From positions 1 to 8,840 of the forward strand of contig JAFDBU010000131.1 of NCBI GenBank assembly GCA_019313095.1: DNA of 8,840 nucleotides, in the 5' to 3' direction. Positions within the stretch are counted from its first letter, which is position 1, and each line of letters begins with the position of its first letter. Positions 1 to 6,002 of the stretch are shown one piece after another. The translations under genes were made by a program, and so were the position numbers. Below the pieces are notes generated by a model that did not search any database, was not told the origin of the DNA, and saw only the letters and a list, made by a program, of their open reading frames with translations. The stretch is from Deltaproteobacteria bacterium (lineage in GTDB: Bacteria > Desulfobacterota > Desulfobulbia > Desulfobulbales > BM004).

Positions 1-113
1 AAAATTGAGGTGACCCCCGAAAACTGTACGACTCCTGAATAGACAAAACCAGTACAATGTCATTTGGAGGTGGTTTTAGCCATATTAGCTCAAACCTGAA
101 ACCCTTTAAAACC

Positions 114-929
114 TCACTTCACAACATTGATTATGGCCCTGCCTCGCTGTACTGTCCGGTGGTATTCCACAGCAGGTTCTCCAAAGACCATGGCATATCC
201 CATGATGTGATCTTCCGGAATGCCGATTCTTGCCGCCAGGTCAGGTATGACTGACAGGGCCATCATGAACATGCCGTCCCAGACCGTTCCTACGCCGCGG
301 GTATGCGCCATAAGCTGAAAGGTAGTAAGGGCGATAATGGTATCCTGGGCTGGGCAGGGAGCATCTTTAGGGGCACTTGTAACGAGAAGGTGCGGTGCGC
401 CCCTGAAAATGATATCCGTACCGTCCTTTTGCCAGGACTTAACCGCCCCGCCAAGATACTGGCCGGCAAAACCGGGCGGCAGTTTCCCATCAACCTTCAG
501 TCGTGCCAGTTCGGACATGACTTCCTGGCGGAGCCGATTCATTATCCTCTTTTCCTTAACCACGGTGAAGAGCACGGACTGAGCATTAACCCCGGTCGGG
601 GCATGCCAGGCAATATCCAGGAGTTGGTCAATCAATGCCGGATCCAGATCCCTGTTACTGTAACGGCGTATTGATCTACGGCCTTTGATCAGGGTTTCCA
701 GTCTCGCCGGGTCCGGCATATTCCCTTCCAGTGCAACGCTTTTATCAGGGTTCCTGCCGAGAATCGACACCGCACCGGTGGGGCAGACAGCCAGGCAGTG
801 CTGACATCTGAAACAGCCTTCCTCATTAATAACCGGGTATTCTTCCATACTTATAACCCCGGCCGGGCAATCTTCGGCGCATTCGCCGCACTGGATGCAG
901 CGTTCCTCATCGATTTGAAACTGAATCAT
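114..929 (-). CDS. Nitroreductase-family flavoprotein with N-terminal 2x[4Fe-4S] ferredoxin domain
   Basis: The 271-residue product fuses a ferredoxin module to an FMN-dependent nitroreductase fold. Residues 11-21 (CIQCGECAEDC) and 39-49 (CFRCQHCLAVC), each followed by Pro, are two classic CxxCxxCxxxCP motifs for [4Fe-4S] clusters. The flavin domain starts near residue 82 with the phosphate-contacting RRSIRRY (84-90), followed by APTGVNAQS (110-118) and a C-terminal GYAMVFGEP segment typical of the family. Such fusions probably pass electrons from the clusters to FMN to reduce an unknown acceptor; the substrate cannot be read from sequence. No signal peptide is visible, so it is likely cytoplasmic. 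The start is firm: a strong Shine-Dalgarno (AAGGAGG) lies just upstream and overlaps the stop codon of the preceding phosphatase gene, 10 bp away, which indicates translational coupling and placement as the last gene of a three-gene operon. Confidence 0.93.
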   Translation of the reverse strand: MIQFQIDEERCIQCGECAEDCPAGVISMEEYPVINEEGCFRCQHCLAVCPTGAVSILGRNPDKSVALEGNMPDPARLETLIKGRRSIRRYSNRDLDPALIDQLLDIAWHAPTGVNAQSVLFTVVKEKRIMNRLRQEVMSELARLKVDGKLPPGFAGQYLGGAVKSWQKDGTDIIFRGAPHLLVTSAPKDAPCPAQDTIIALTTFQLMAHTRGVGTVWDGMFMMALSVIPDLAARIGIPEDHIMGYAMVFGEPAVEYHRTVQRGRAIINVVK

Positions 930-939
930 GTCATCCTCC

Positions 940-1695
940 TTACTCTATTATTCTTGTCTCACCCAGGGTGTTGGCCTGATAGTATTTTCTGTCCCGGACA
1001 TCCATGCAGGTCAGCCACTGGCCGCCATAAAGATAGGTGTCAATACAGACAGTATGCCCGATATCAGCCGGTCTGCCTTCACTCTGCGGGGTATGGCCGC
1101 AGATCACCTTCTTGCCTGAAATATGGGGTTTTTGTGATTCATCAAAACGGGCCCAGTGCAGTTTATGGGTTGGCTGTTCTGCCAGGTCCAAATGGGGATC
1201 AAGCTGGCCATGCACAAATATCCACTCACCGATCTCGTAACGATCCCTGCAGTTTTCGAAGAATTCCCAGTGAGTCAGTGGGATTAGTCCGCAGGCGCGG
1301 TCATGATATTCAGAGGTCTGGCTGGGAATGAAAGATTTCCAGAACATCTTCGTCAGCCAGCTGTCATCACCACGGCAATATGACCGGAGGGTAGCCAGCC
1401 CGCCGTTGGCCCACCAGATCAGAGTCTTGTCATAATTCTGGTCCCGCCATTCCAGCACCATCTCCTCGTGGTTTCCGCTCAGCGAAACAACGGGCTGGCT
1501 GTCATGAAGCTGGAGTAATCTGTCCATAACTTTTTTAGCGTCAGGTCCCCGGTCAATATAGTCTCCCAGGGTGACCAGCAGGTCATCCGGTCCGGGTTTT
1601 ACAGCTTCAAGTAGTGCTGCAAACGCAACATAACACCCGTGGATGTCACCGATGGCCAGAATACGTTTAACCTTATCGAGTCTGTACTGATGCAT
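940..1695 (-). CDS. Calcineurin-like metallophosphatase, PPP family (PrpA/ApaH-like)
   Basis: The 251-residue protein carries the ordered metal-binding motifs of the PPP phosphoesterase family: GDIHG (16-20), GDYIDRG (44-50), GNHE (74-77), a metal-ligand His in FVHG (160-163) and CGHTP (199-203). These bind a dinuclear metal centre that hydrolyses phosphomonoesters. Bacterial relatives act on phosphoserine/threonine/tyrosine in proteins or on diadenosine tetraphosphate; the sequence does not decide between them. It is cytoplasmic by lack of any leader. It lies 48 bp downstream of the PEBP-like gene and 10 bp upstream of the nitroreductase gene, on the same strand, so probably in one transcript. 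No good Shine-Dalgarno precedes the chosen ATG, which is selected because the first motif follows at the usual distance from the N terminus. Confidence 0.92.
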   Translation of the reverse strand: MHQYRLDKVKRILAIGDIHGCYVAFAALLEAVKPGPDDLLVTLGDYIDRGPDAKKVMDRLLQLHDSQPVVSLSGNHEEMVLEWRDQNYDKTLIWWANGGLATLRSYCRGDDSWLTKMFWKSFIPSQTSEYHDRACGLIPLTHWEFFENCRDRYEIGEWIFVHGQLDPHLDLAEQPTHKLHWARFDESQKPHISGKKVICGHTPQSEGRPADIGHTVCIDTYLYGGQWLTCMDVRDRKYYQANTLGETRIIE

Positions 1696-1743
1696 GGTTT
1701 TGTTGGCCGGGCATGGCTGATCAAACCTGTTCCGGGATCATTA

Positions 1744-2358
1744 TCAGCGCTGGTAGGTGCCGATAAGTTCCGCCTGGTCCAGGATATGGTTCTGCATGGC
1801 CTGCAGCAGCTTTTCTTTATTGGGCTGATTAAGATCGGGCAGTTCCGAATCGAGGGCATACAGTTTGAAAAAATAGCGGTGGCGGCCTACCGGGGGACAG
1901 GGCCCGCCGTAACCAGTTCTACCCCAATTGTTGAGGCCTTCCAGGGTGTCGGCAGGGAGATTGCCTGCTGCAGTATTTTCCGTCAGACCCGCTGTCTCGG
2001 CCGGGATATTATAAAGCATCCAGTGTATCCAGGTCATCCTGGGGGCTTTGGGGTCTGGGGCGTCCGGGTCCTCAACAATGAGGGCCAGGCTTCTGGTGCC
2101 GGCCGGCAGACTGCTCCATGAAAGGGGCGGTGAAATATCCCTGCCGTCGCAGGTATAGATGGCCGGGATGGGGTCATTGTGGGAAAAGGCCGGGGAGGTG
2201 AGTTCAAGGGTCATTGGTATTCCTCCTTCTGATTTGCTGCCCTGCGCGGTCATGCTTCTTACGGGACAAAAGATGGCGAGCAGGAAAAGAGAGACCATCA
2301 ATCCCAGACAGGTGAAAGTCTGAGTCCAGCATGTATGGCGACGTTTTTCAGATGACAT
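1744..2358 (-). CDS. YbhB/YbcL-type phosphatidylethanolamine-binding (PEBP) protein, with optional hydrophobic leader
   Basis: The conserved PEBP domain has an EDPDAP-type motif (DPDAP, residues 97-101 of the long form), WIHWMLYNIP, and GPCPPVGRHRYFF, which together build the anion/phospholipid-headgroup pocket of the Raf-kinase-inhibitor-like family. The biochemical role of bacterial members is poorly known. Two starts compete. The long form (204 residues, ATG at 2358) sits about 25 nt after the predicted transcription start with only a weak AGGT as ribosome site, and adds a basic N terminus plus a roughly 17-residue hydrophobic stretch around residues 18-34 that looks like a signal peptide or anchor. 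The short form (156 residues, ATG at 2214) has an excellent AAGGAGGA seven bases upstream and matches the usual length of cytosolic YbhB-like proteins. Both could be made. It is the first gene of the operon with the phosphatase and the nitroreductase. Confidence 0.9.
   Translation of the reverse strand: MSSEKRRHTCWTQTFTCLGLMVSLFLLAIFCPVRSMTAQGSKSEGGIPMTLELTSPAFSHNDPIPAIYTCDGRDISPPLSWSSLPAGTRSLALIVEDPDAPDPKAPRMTWIHWMLYNIPAETAGLTENTAAGNLPADTLEGLNNWGRTGYGGPCPPVGRHRYFFKLYALDSELPDLNQPNKEKLLQAMQNHILDQAELIGTYQR
2212..2228 (-). promoter_or_regulatory. Strong internal Shine-Dalgarno and ATG inside the PEBP gene
   Basis: On the minus strand AAGGAGGA occupies 2228-2221, seven bases before an in-frame ATG at 2214-2212. 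It is much better than the ribosome site of the upstream ATG at 2358 and falls exactly at the boundary between the hydrophobic leader and the conserved domain (which begins MTLELTSPAF). It may mark the main start, or a second start giving a leaderless cytosolic form. Confidence 0.7.
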
Positions 2359-2390
2359 GATAATTACCTGTAAACCGGAGTATGAAGTTT

Positions 2391-2419
2391 ATTACAGCAT
2401 ACCCCTGTATCCATGTCAA
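2391..2419 (-). promoter_or_regulatory. Sigma70-type promoter for the PEBP-phosphatase-nitroreductase operon
   Basis: On the minus strand a perfect -35 TTGACA (2419-2414) is followed after 17 bases by TGTAAT (2396-2391), five of six matches to the -10 consensus. Transcription should start near 2384, about 25 bases before the ATG at 2358, so the transcript would include the long PEBP reading frame. Confidence 0.7.
2393..2409. promoter_or_regulatory. Possible operator overlapping the operon -10 box
   Basis: TACAG (2393-2397) and CTGTA (2405-2409) form an inverted repeat with a 7-bp spacer that covers part of the -10 box and the promoter spacer. The 9-mer ACCCCTGTA at 2401-2409 recurs at 2455-2463, 54 bp away. 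The position would suit a repressor, but five-base arms can occur by chance. Confidence 0.3.
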
Positions 2420-2561
2420 ATGAAAATACCATCCAGCGTTATGCAGAAAATATCACCCCTGTAAAGGTGCTTTACTTAAGTCAATGCAGGGTCCCTTTAT
2501 GGTTTATTATGAAACAGGCAGGCAAAAGTTTTATGGGTAAATAATCACCGAGGAGGAACAG

Positions 2562-2967
2562 ATGAAGTCAAATGAAGGTTTTTATATTTGGAGTGGCATG
2601 GCAGTGCTCGTATTACTCTTTTGGAGCGGCCTGGCATTAGTTATATTATTTATGCCTGCCACGATTTTTGCAGCGGAGGAAAGTGCATGCATCACCTGTC
2701 ACAGGATGTGACGCCGAACATTGTTAAGGATTTTCTTTCCGGAGAAATGGCAAAGCCGCCTATCCTGACCTGCTTACTTTTTATGATGCCATTACCCCGA
2801 TCGAACAGACACTTTACGTCATGTTCCTTGAGCACCGGATGCGGGCTTTTTAGGGCGCATTCCACATGAATCCGGACTATGTAACCTGGTACGGCCTGGC
2901 TGAAATGAAAAAGGACCTGGTTGAGATTAAAAACGAGGCTGCGAGCATGATAAATGGACACAATTAG
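2562..2967 (+). pseudogene. Decayed HAO-like multiheme cytochrome c gene, internal region lost
   Basis: A good ribosome site (GAGGAGG, 2550-2556) precedes an ATG at 2562. The first frame encodes a membrane anchor (residues about 13-33) and then AEESACITCHR, whose CxxCH is a heme c attachment site; it stops at a TGA at 2709. Restoring one lost base near 2705 continues as DVTPNIVKDFLSGEMAK in the next frame to about 2755. A third frame from 2752 to the TAG at 2965-2967 reads AAYPDLLTFYDAITPIEQ, then LYVMFLEHRMRAF, an amber codon at 2851-2853 where relatives carry Gln, then GAFHMNPDYVTWYG and a helical tail. The two ends resemble the first-heme region and the C terminus of hydroxylamine-oxidoreductase-like multiheme cytochromes, as recalled from the family rather than by search. 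Family members run to roughly 450-500 residues, so some 350 residues with all other hemes are gone. The lesions make a functional cytochrome implausible. Confidence 0.8.
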
Positions 2968-2993
2968 GCAGTCATTAGCGGTAATTTGAAAAG

Positions 2994-3017
2994 AAAAAAG
3001 GGGCCATGCCAGCCCCC
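2994..3017 (-). terminator. Rho-independent terminator of the small membrane protein gene
   Basis: On the minus strand a GC-only stem (GGGGC 3016-3012 with GCCCC 3004-3000, 7-nt loop) is followed directly by six T residues (2999-2994). It lies 41 bp after the stop codon of the 45-residue gene. Read on the plus strand the hairpin is followed by CGTTTTG, so it may also weakly end transcription of the decayed cytochrome gene. Confidence 0.75.
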
Positions 3018-3057
3018 GTTTTGTTGCAAAATAAATACGTATTTATTTTCTTGTTTT

Positions 3058-3195
3058 TTAAATGAAAAACAACCCGATCAATAGTCCGGTGAAAAGCCAA
3101 AGTGATGCTACTACCGCTACTCCCATCATAAAAGACAGGAAGATTCCACCCAATGTCCATTCATGATTATTATGATTTTGAAATGTAGTTTCCAT
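3058..3195 (-). CDS. Small single-pass membrane protein, 45 residues, unknown family
   Basis: The frame encodes 45 residues: a hydrophilic, Asn/His-rich N terminus (METTFQNHNNHEW), then an almost uninterrupted hydrophobic segment from about residue 15 to the end (ending LLIGLFFI), long enough for one helix and possibly a hairpin of two. It is too short for most gene callers, yet it has every mark of expression: GAGGTGA a few bases before the ATG, a TTAACA-18-TATAAT promoter starting transcription about 34 nt upstream, and a GC-rich terminator with a T run 41 bp downstream. I do not recognise the family. Small bacterial membrane proteins of this kind often act as subunits or modulators of membrane complexes, but nothing here names a partner. 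It converges on the decayed multiheme cytochrome gene. Confidence 0.75.
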   Translation of the reverse strand: METTFQNHNNHEWTLGGIFLSFMMGVAVVASLWLFTGLLIGLFFI

Positions 3196-3235
3196 ATCTT
3201 CACCTCATAAATTTACCAAAGTCTTTCAACCATCG

Positions 3236-3265
3236 ATTATAAAAACTGAATCCATATATTGTTAA
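3236..3265 (-). promoter_or_regulatory. Sigma70-type promoter for the 45-residue membrane protein gene
   Basis: On the minus strand TTAACA (3265-3260; five of six to TTGACA) is followed after 18 bases by a perfect TATAAT (3241-3236). The predicted transcription start near 3229 leaves a leader of about 34 nt containing GAGGTGA before the ATG at 3195. The surrounding DNA is AT-rich, which raises the chance of accidental -10 matches, but spacing and gene placement agree. Confidence 0.65.
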
Positions 3266-3453
3266 CTTTTATTAAAAAGTAATCATTCCCATTAATATAA
3301 TCCAGTAATGGGCCTGAGAAATAAAAAATTCAGGGATGCGAAAAAAGGAAAGCGTTATCTCCTAATCAGCTGGAGGGAGAAGGCCATGATGGTTGCAGCA
3401 TAAGATGGATTGCTGCTGAGTATGCAGACAAATGGTAAGAATTTGGCCTCGTT

Positions 3454-4221
3454 CTATAAGTCGCCATATAGTCTCACGGTGTTTTCACAGGCCGCTGCAA
3501 GAACCGCCTCATAGGAAATATCCTTTATTTCGGCAACGGCCTTAACGGAAATTAATATATTGGCAGGTTCGTTGCGCTGTTCCTGATCAGGTCCAAGTAC
3601 AGGACTGTCACTTTCCATCAGCAGGCAGGAAAGCGGGAGCTGTTTTACCAGCTTCTGTTTCTGGCGGGACCGGACAACCGAAGGCGGGATGGAAAAAAAG
3701 TAGCCGGCCTCTACTGCCGGCATGGCGGCGGCAGCCTTGCCGTCAAAGGCGTGCATCTGCACCCGGGCAGCACTTTCTTCCTTCAGCATGGCAACCGCAT
3801 GGCGGCCGGCTGAGCGCGAGTGCACATTAACAGGCAGGTCAAGCTCTCTGCCAAGCCGGATGAACTGCCTGAAAATTTCCCGCTGCAGTTCTCTGGCCTT
3901 ATCCTCTTTTGCAATCCAGAAGTCCAGCCCCACTTCGCCGATAGCATACAAAAGGTGCCGCTGCTTCCTGATAAAATCAAGCATCCGCGCCGCTTCCTTC
4001 ATATCAGCATATTCAGGATAGAGGCCTCCGGCCGGTTTCAGACAGGGATATTCAACGGCCAGCTCGATATTGCGCCGGGCATCCGCAATGGTCTCGGCAA
4101 CAATTACTATTGAACCGACACCGGCTGACAGAGCCCGTCTGATAACTTCACCCCGGTCAGGATCAAAGACTCTGGCACAAAGGTGGGCATGGGTGTCAAC
4201 GATCTGCTGTTCTGTAGTCAT
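3454..4221 (-). CDS. TatD-family metal-dependent hydrolase
   Basis: The 255-residue protein is a TIM-barrel amidohydrolase-superfamily member with all expected metal ligands of the TatD group: HxH at 11/13 (DTHAHL), Glu96 in GEVGLDFW, His134 in NVHSRSA, His157 in MHAFDG, and Asp205 in ESDSPVLG. Family members are metal-dependent phosphoesterases, several shown to be 3'-5' exonucleases active in DNA repair or RNA trimming; the substrate here is unknown. It is cytoplasmic, with length normal for the family. The ATG is chosen because the HxH motif follows at the usual distance; its Shine-Dalgarno is weak. It is a single-gene unit reading away from the divergent desaturase-family gene, with a promoter-like site about 140 bp upstream. 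Confidence 0.92.
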   Translation of the reverse strand: MTTEQQIVDTHAHLCARVFDPDRGEVIRRALSAGVGSIVIVAETIADARRNIELAVEYPCLKPAGGLYPEYADMKEAARMLDFIRKQRHLLYAIGEVGLDFWIAKEDKARELQREIFRQFIRLGRELDLPVNVHSRSAGRHAVAMLKEESAARVQMHAFDGKAAAAMPAVEAGYFFSIPPSVVRSRQKQKLVKQLPLSCLLMESDSPVLGPDQEQRNEPANILISVKAVAEIKDISYEAVLAAACENTVRLYGDL

Positions 4222-4332
4222 AGTAGAGGATTATGCTGCCTGAGCCTTCTTAGGAATTACGGTGTCTGCTGCCGAGAAAAGAAACAGTTTTGACTGCGGA
4301 CAGGTCATTCCGACTTCCATGCCATGGATTCC

Positions 4333-4366
4333 TTTATAATTTCTGATTCGGTCTCATAATTATAAA
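4333..4366. repeat. 9-bp perfect inverted repeat in the TatD/desaturase intergenic region
   Basis: TTTATAATT (4333-4341) and AATTATAAA (4358-4366) are exact reverse complements with a 16-bp spacer. Each arm contains a TATAAT hexamer, one on each strand. It may be an operator, or simply reflect two -10-like boxes; being purely AT it is weaker evidence than its length suggests. Confidence 0.45.
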
Positions 4367-4385
4367 AGCGGATATGATGAATCAA
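4359..4385 (-). promoter_or_regulatory. Possible promoter for the TatD-family gene
   Basis: On the minus strand TTGATT (4385-4380) and a perfect TATAAT (4364-4359) are 15 bases apart, shorter than the ideal 17. The transcript would have a leader of about 130 nt before the ATG at 4221. The perfect -10 is the main support. Confidence 0.4.
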
Positions 4386-4387
4386 CA

Positions 4388-4416
4388 TTGGTATGTTTTC
4401 ATATATACCATATACT
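4388..4416 (+). promoter_or_regulatory. Probable promoter for the sterol-desaturase-family gene
   Basis: TTGGTA (4388-4393) and TATACT (4411-4416) are separated by exactly 17 bases and match the -35 and -10 consensus at four and five of six positions. Transcription would begin near 4423. The site is back-to-back with the proposed TatD promoter, whose -35 ends two bases away. Confidence 0.5.
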
Positions 4417-4420
4417 GGCA

Positions 4421-4437
4421 CTTTCGCACCACGAAAG
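4421..4437 (+). other. Short hairpin at the predicted 5' end of the desaturase-family transcript
   Basis: CTTTCG (4421-4426) and CGAAAG (4432-4437) form a perfect 6-bp stem with a 5-nt loop, placed right at the predicted transcription start. It could stabilise the mRNA 5' end. There is no T run, so it is not a terminator. Confidence 0.3.
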
Positions 4438-4463
4438 CATGAAGATACTCGAAGCCTTACAGG

Positions 4464-5354
4464 ATGGGGTTTGGGTTGCTGGACCAGGTGCGAGTTAAAG
4501 GATTACAGGGAGTTCTGGTTCCAAATCTTTTCGGGAAATTAGGTATGAACATGTTTCTCCTGGATAACGAAGTATTTCTCCGGCTCGGGTTTTTTCTGGG
4601 AATTTTTCTGTGCATGGCCGTTTGGGAACGGCTTGCACCACGCCGTGCCCTGACGCAGAGCCGTTTCATCCGCTGGACCAACAATATCGTTCTTACAACC
4701 TTCAACTCCATCCTGCTTTATCTTGTTTTCCCGGTTGCTGCGGTTGGAACTGCGCTGTACACGGCGGAAAAAGGCTGGGGCCTGTTCCAGATTCTGGCGG
4801 CTCCAGACTGGGTTGAAGGTCTTGCGGCGATAGTCATGCTGGATCTTCTCCTCTACTGTCAGCATGTAGTTTTTCACAGGATTCCTTTTTTCTGGCGGTT
4901 TCACAGGATGCACCACACGGATCTCGATATTGACGTTACAACCGGTGCAAGATTTCATCCGGTTGAGATATCTCTCTCTATGGTAATTAAAATGGGCGCA
5001 GTTGCAGCTATCGGTCCACCGGCCTGGTCGGTCATTATCTTTGAGATCCTGCTCAATTCGACTTCAATGTTTAACCACAGCGATATATTGCTTTCTTCCA
5101 GGGTGGATGGGATGCTGCGGTTGCTGGTGGTAACGCCGGACATGCACCGGGTCCATCATTCGGTAGTCATCCGTGAAACAAACAGCAACTTTGGATTTAA
5201 TTTCCCCTGGTGGGACAGAATTTTCAGGACCTATCGGGACCAGCCCGCGGCAGGCCATATTGGCATGACCCTTGGTCTTGCCAATTACCGGGACCAGAAA
5301 TGGCTTTTATTCCATTGGATGCTCCTGGTGCCGTTCATGCGTAAAGAGCGCTGA
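4464..5354 (+). CDS. Sterol desaturase / fatty acid hydroxylase family membrane protein
   Basis: The 296-residue product is a multi-pass membrane protein with the eight-histidine di-iron signature of this superfamily: HVVFH (134-138), HRMHH (147-151) and, near the C terminus, MHRVHH (His228, 231, 232), plus supporting histidines at 165 and 205. The motifs lie after hydrophobic segments at about 36-54, 75-97 and 118-133, as in known members. Family enzymes insert oxygen or a double bond into lipids using O2 and an electron donor; the lipid substrate is not evident. The start is uncertain: the first ATG has no clear ribosome site, and residues 1-27 lie outside the conserved region, so Met28 (4545) or Met30 (4551) is a serious alternative. 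A probable promoter lies upstream. An O2-using enzyme next to a superoxide dismutase gene, 120 bp downstream on the same strand, suggests life with at least intermittent oxygen. Confidence 0.9.
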   Translation: MGFGLLDQVRVKGLQGVLVPNLFGKLGMNMFLLDNEVFLRLGFFLGIFLCMAVWERLAPRRALTQSRFIRWTNNIVLTTFNSILLYLVFPVAAVGTALYTAEKGWGLFQILAAPDWVEGLAAIVMLDLLLYCQHVVFHRIPFFWRFHRMHHTDLDIDVTTGARFHPVEISLSMVIKMGAVAAIGPPAWSVIIFEILLNSTSMFNHSDILLSSRVDGMLRLLVVTPDMHRVHHSVVIRETNSNFGFNFPWWDRIFRTYRDQPAAGHIGMTLGLANYRDQKWLLFHWMLLVPFMRKER

Positions 5355-5474
5355 CTCAGTCTGTCTTTTTTCATGTGTAAAAATTATTAATAACCGCTGG
5401 TTAAATTGAACAATAAAGTGTAAAAAAGGAAAAAGGGTGAATTTGAATTGTCAATAAATAAAGGAGGAAAAATC

Positions 5475-5918
5475 ATGAAAAAAATATGTCTGTCTTTTCT
5501 GGCCGGTTTTTTCTGTTTTTTGATTGCAGCGAATAATGTTACGGCTCATTGTGAGATTCCCTGCGGCATTTATGATGACCAGGTGAGGATCTCCATGATA
5601 TCCGAACATATCACAACCATTGAAAAATCCATGAATCAGATCATGGAGATCCAGAAAGAAAAAAAACATAATTCCAATCAGCTTATTCGCTGGGTGATGA
5701 ACAAGGAAAACCATGCCAAAGAACTGCAGGAGATCGTCAGCCAGTATTTCATGACCCAGCGCATCAAATTTGATGCCAATGATTATGACAAAAAAATAGG
5801 CTTCCTGCACCAGATGCTGGTCTATGCCATGAAGTGCAAGCAGACCACGGACCTTGGCAATATTCAGAAACTACAGGAAGCGCTGAAAGGTTTTGAAGCG
5901 CTTTATTTTGCAAAGTAA
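5475..5918 (+). CDS. sodN: Nickel superoxide dismutase with N-terminal Sec signal peptide
   Basis: The 147-residue precursor starts at an ATG preceded by AAGGAGG at 5461-5467. Residues 1-24 form a clear signal peptide: MKK, a hydrophobic core, and a VTA cleavage site. Directly after it comes HCEIPCGIYDD, the nickel hook of NiSOD (family consensus HCxxPCGxY). In the predicted mature protein His1, Cys2 and Cys6 (precursor 25, 26, 30) and Tyr9 (33) are all present, with Glu replacing the usual Asp at position 3. The remaining 112 or so residues are helical and polar, matching the four-helix bundle; the mature length of 123 is close to the roughly 117 of the Streptomyces enzyme. NiSOD disproportionates superoxide and needs a free N terminus at His1, normally made by the protease SodX. 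Here a signal peptidase cut would do this, implying an enzyme outside the cytoplasm. No sodX-like gene is adjacent. Confidence 0.92.
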   Translation: MKKICLSFLAGFFCFLIAANNVTAHCEIPCGIYDDQVRISMISEHITTIEKSMNQIMEIQKEKKHNSNQLIRWVMNKENHAKELQEIVSQYFMTQRIKFDANDYDKKIGFLHQMLVYAMKCKQTTDLGNIQKLQEALKGFEALYFAK

Positions 5919-6002
5919 GCTTGCAAGCTGTATGAAATAACCAGAACAGCTGGCTTCAGGACCTTGGGTAAGGATTGTGACGCCGGCTCTTTATTATATA
6001 TT

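Noticed and set aside
1..113. Left edge contains a GTGACCCCCGAAAACTGTAC-like stretch reminiscent of some insertion sequence ends.
   Set aside because: No second inverted repeat, target duplication or transposase is in the window, and I cannot match it to a named element. Sequence left of the window would decide.
798..1331. Plus-strand open frame of 177 codons.
   Set aside because: It is antisense to the nitroreductase N terminus and the phosphatase, with no recognisable domain.
1639..2121. Plus-strand open frame of 160 codons.
   Set aside because: It is antisense to the PEBP gene and the start of the phosphatase gene, both with clear motifs; no independent support.
2975..3160. Minus-strand open frame of 61 codons overlapping the small membrane protein gene.
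   Set aside because: It reads through the terminator hairpin, lacks a ribosome site and has no hydrophobic pattern; the 45-residue frame at 3058-3195 has all expression signals.
3320..3453. A short stop-terminated frame ending IRWIAAEYADKW near 3436, and a GCAGCA/TGCTGC hairpin at 3395-3416.
   Set aside because: The frame has no start codon and no recognisable family; the hairpin lacks a T run. Neither supports a gene or terminator.
4416..4431. TGGCAC followed by CGCACC resembles the -24 element of a sigma54 promoter.
   Set aside because: The required -12 TTGC-like element is not at the correct spacing; a sigma70-type site overlaps it.
5919..5953. AGCTTGCAAGCT palindrome and CCAG/CTGG mini-stem after the NiSOD gene.
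   Set aside because: No T run follows either, so a terminator cannot be called.
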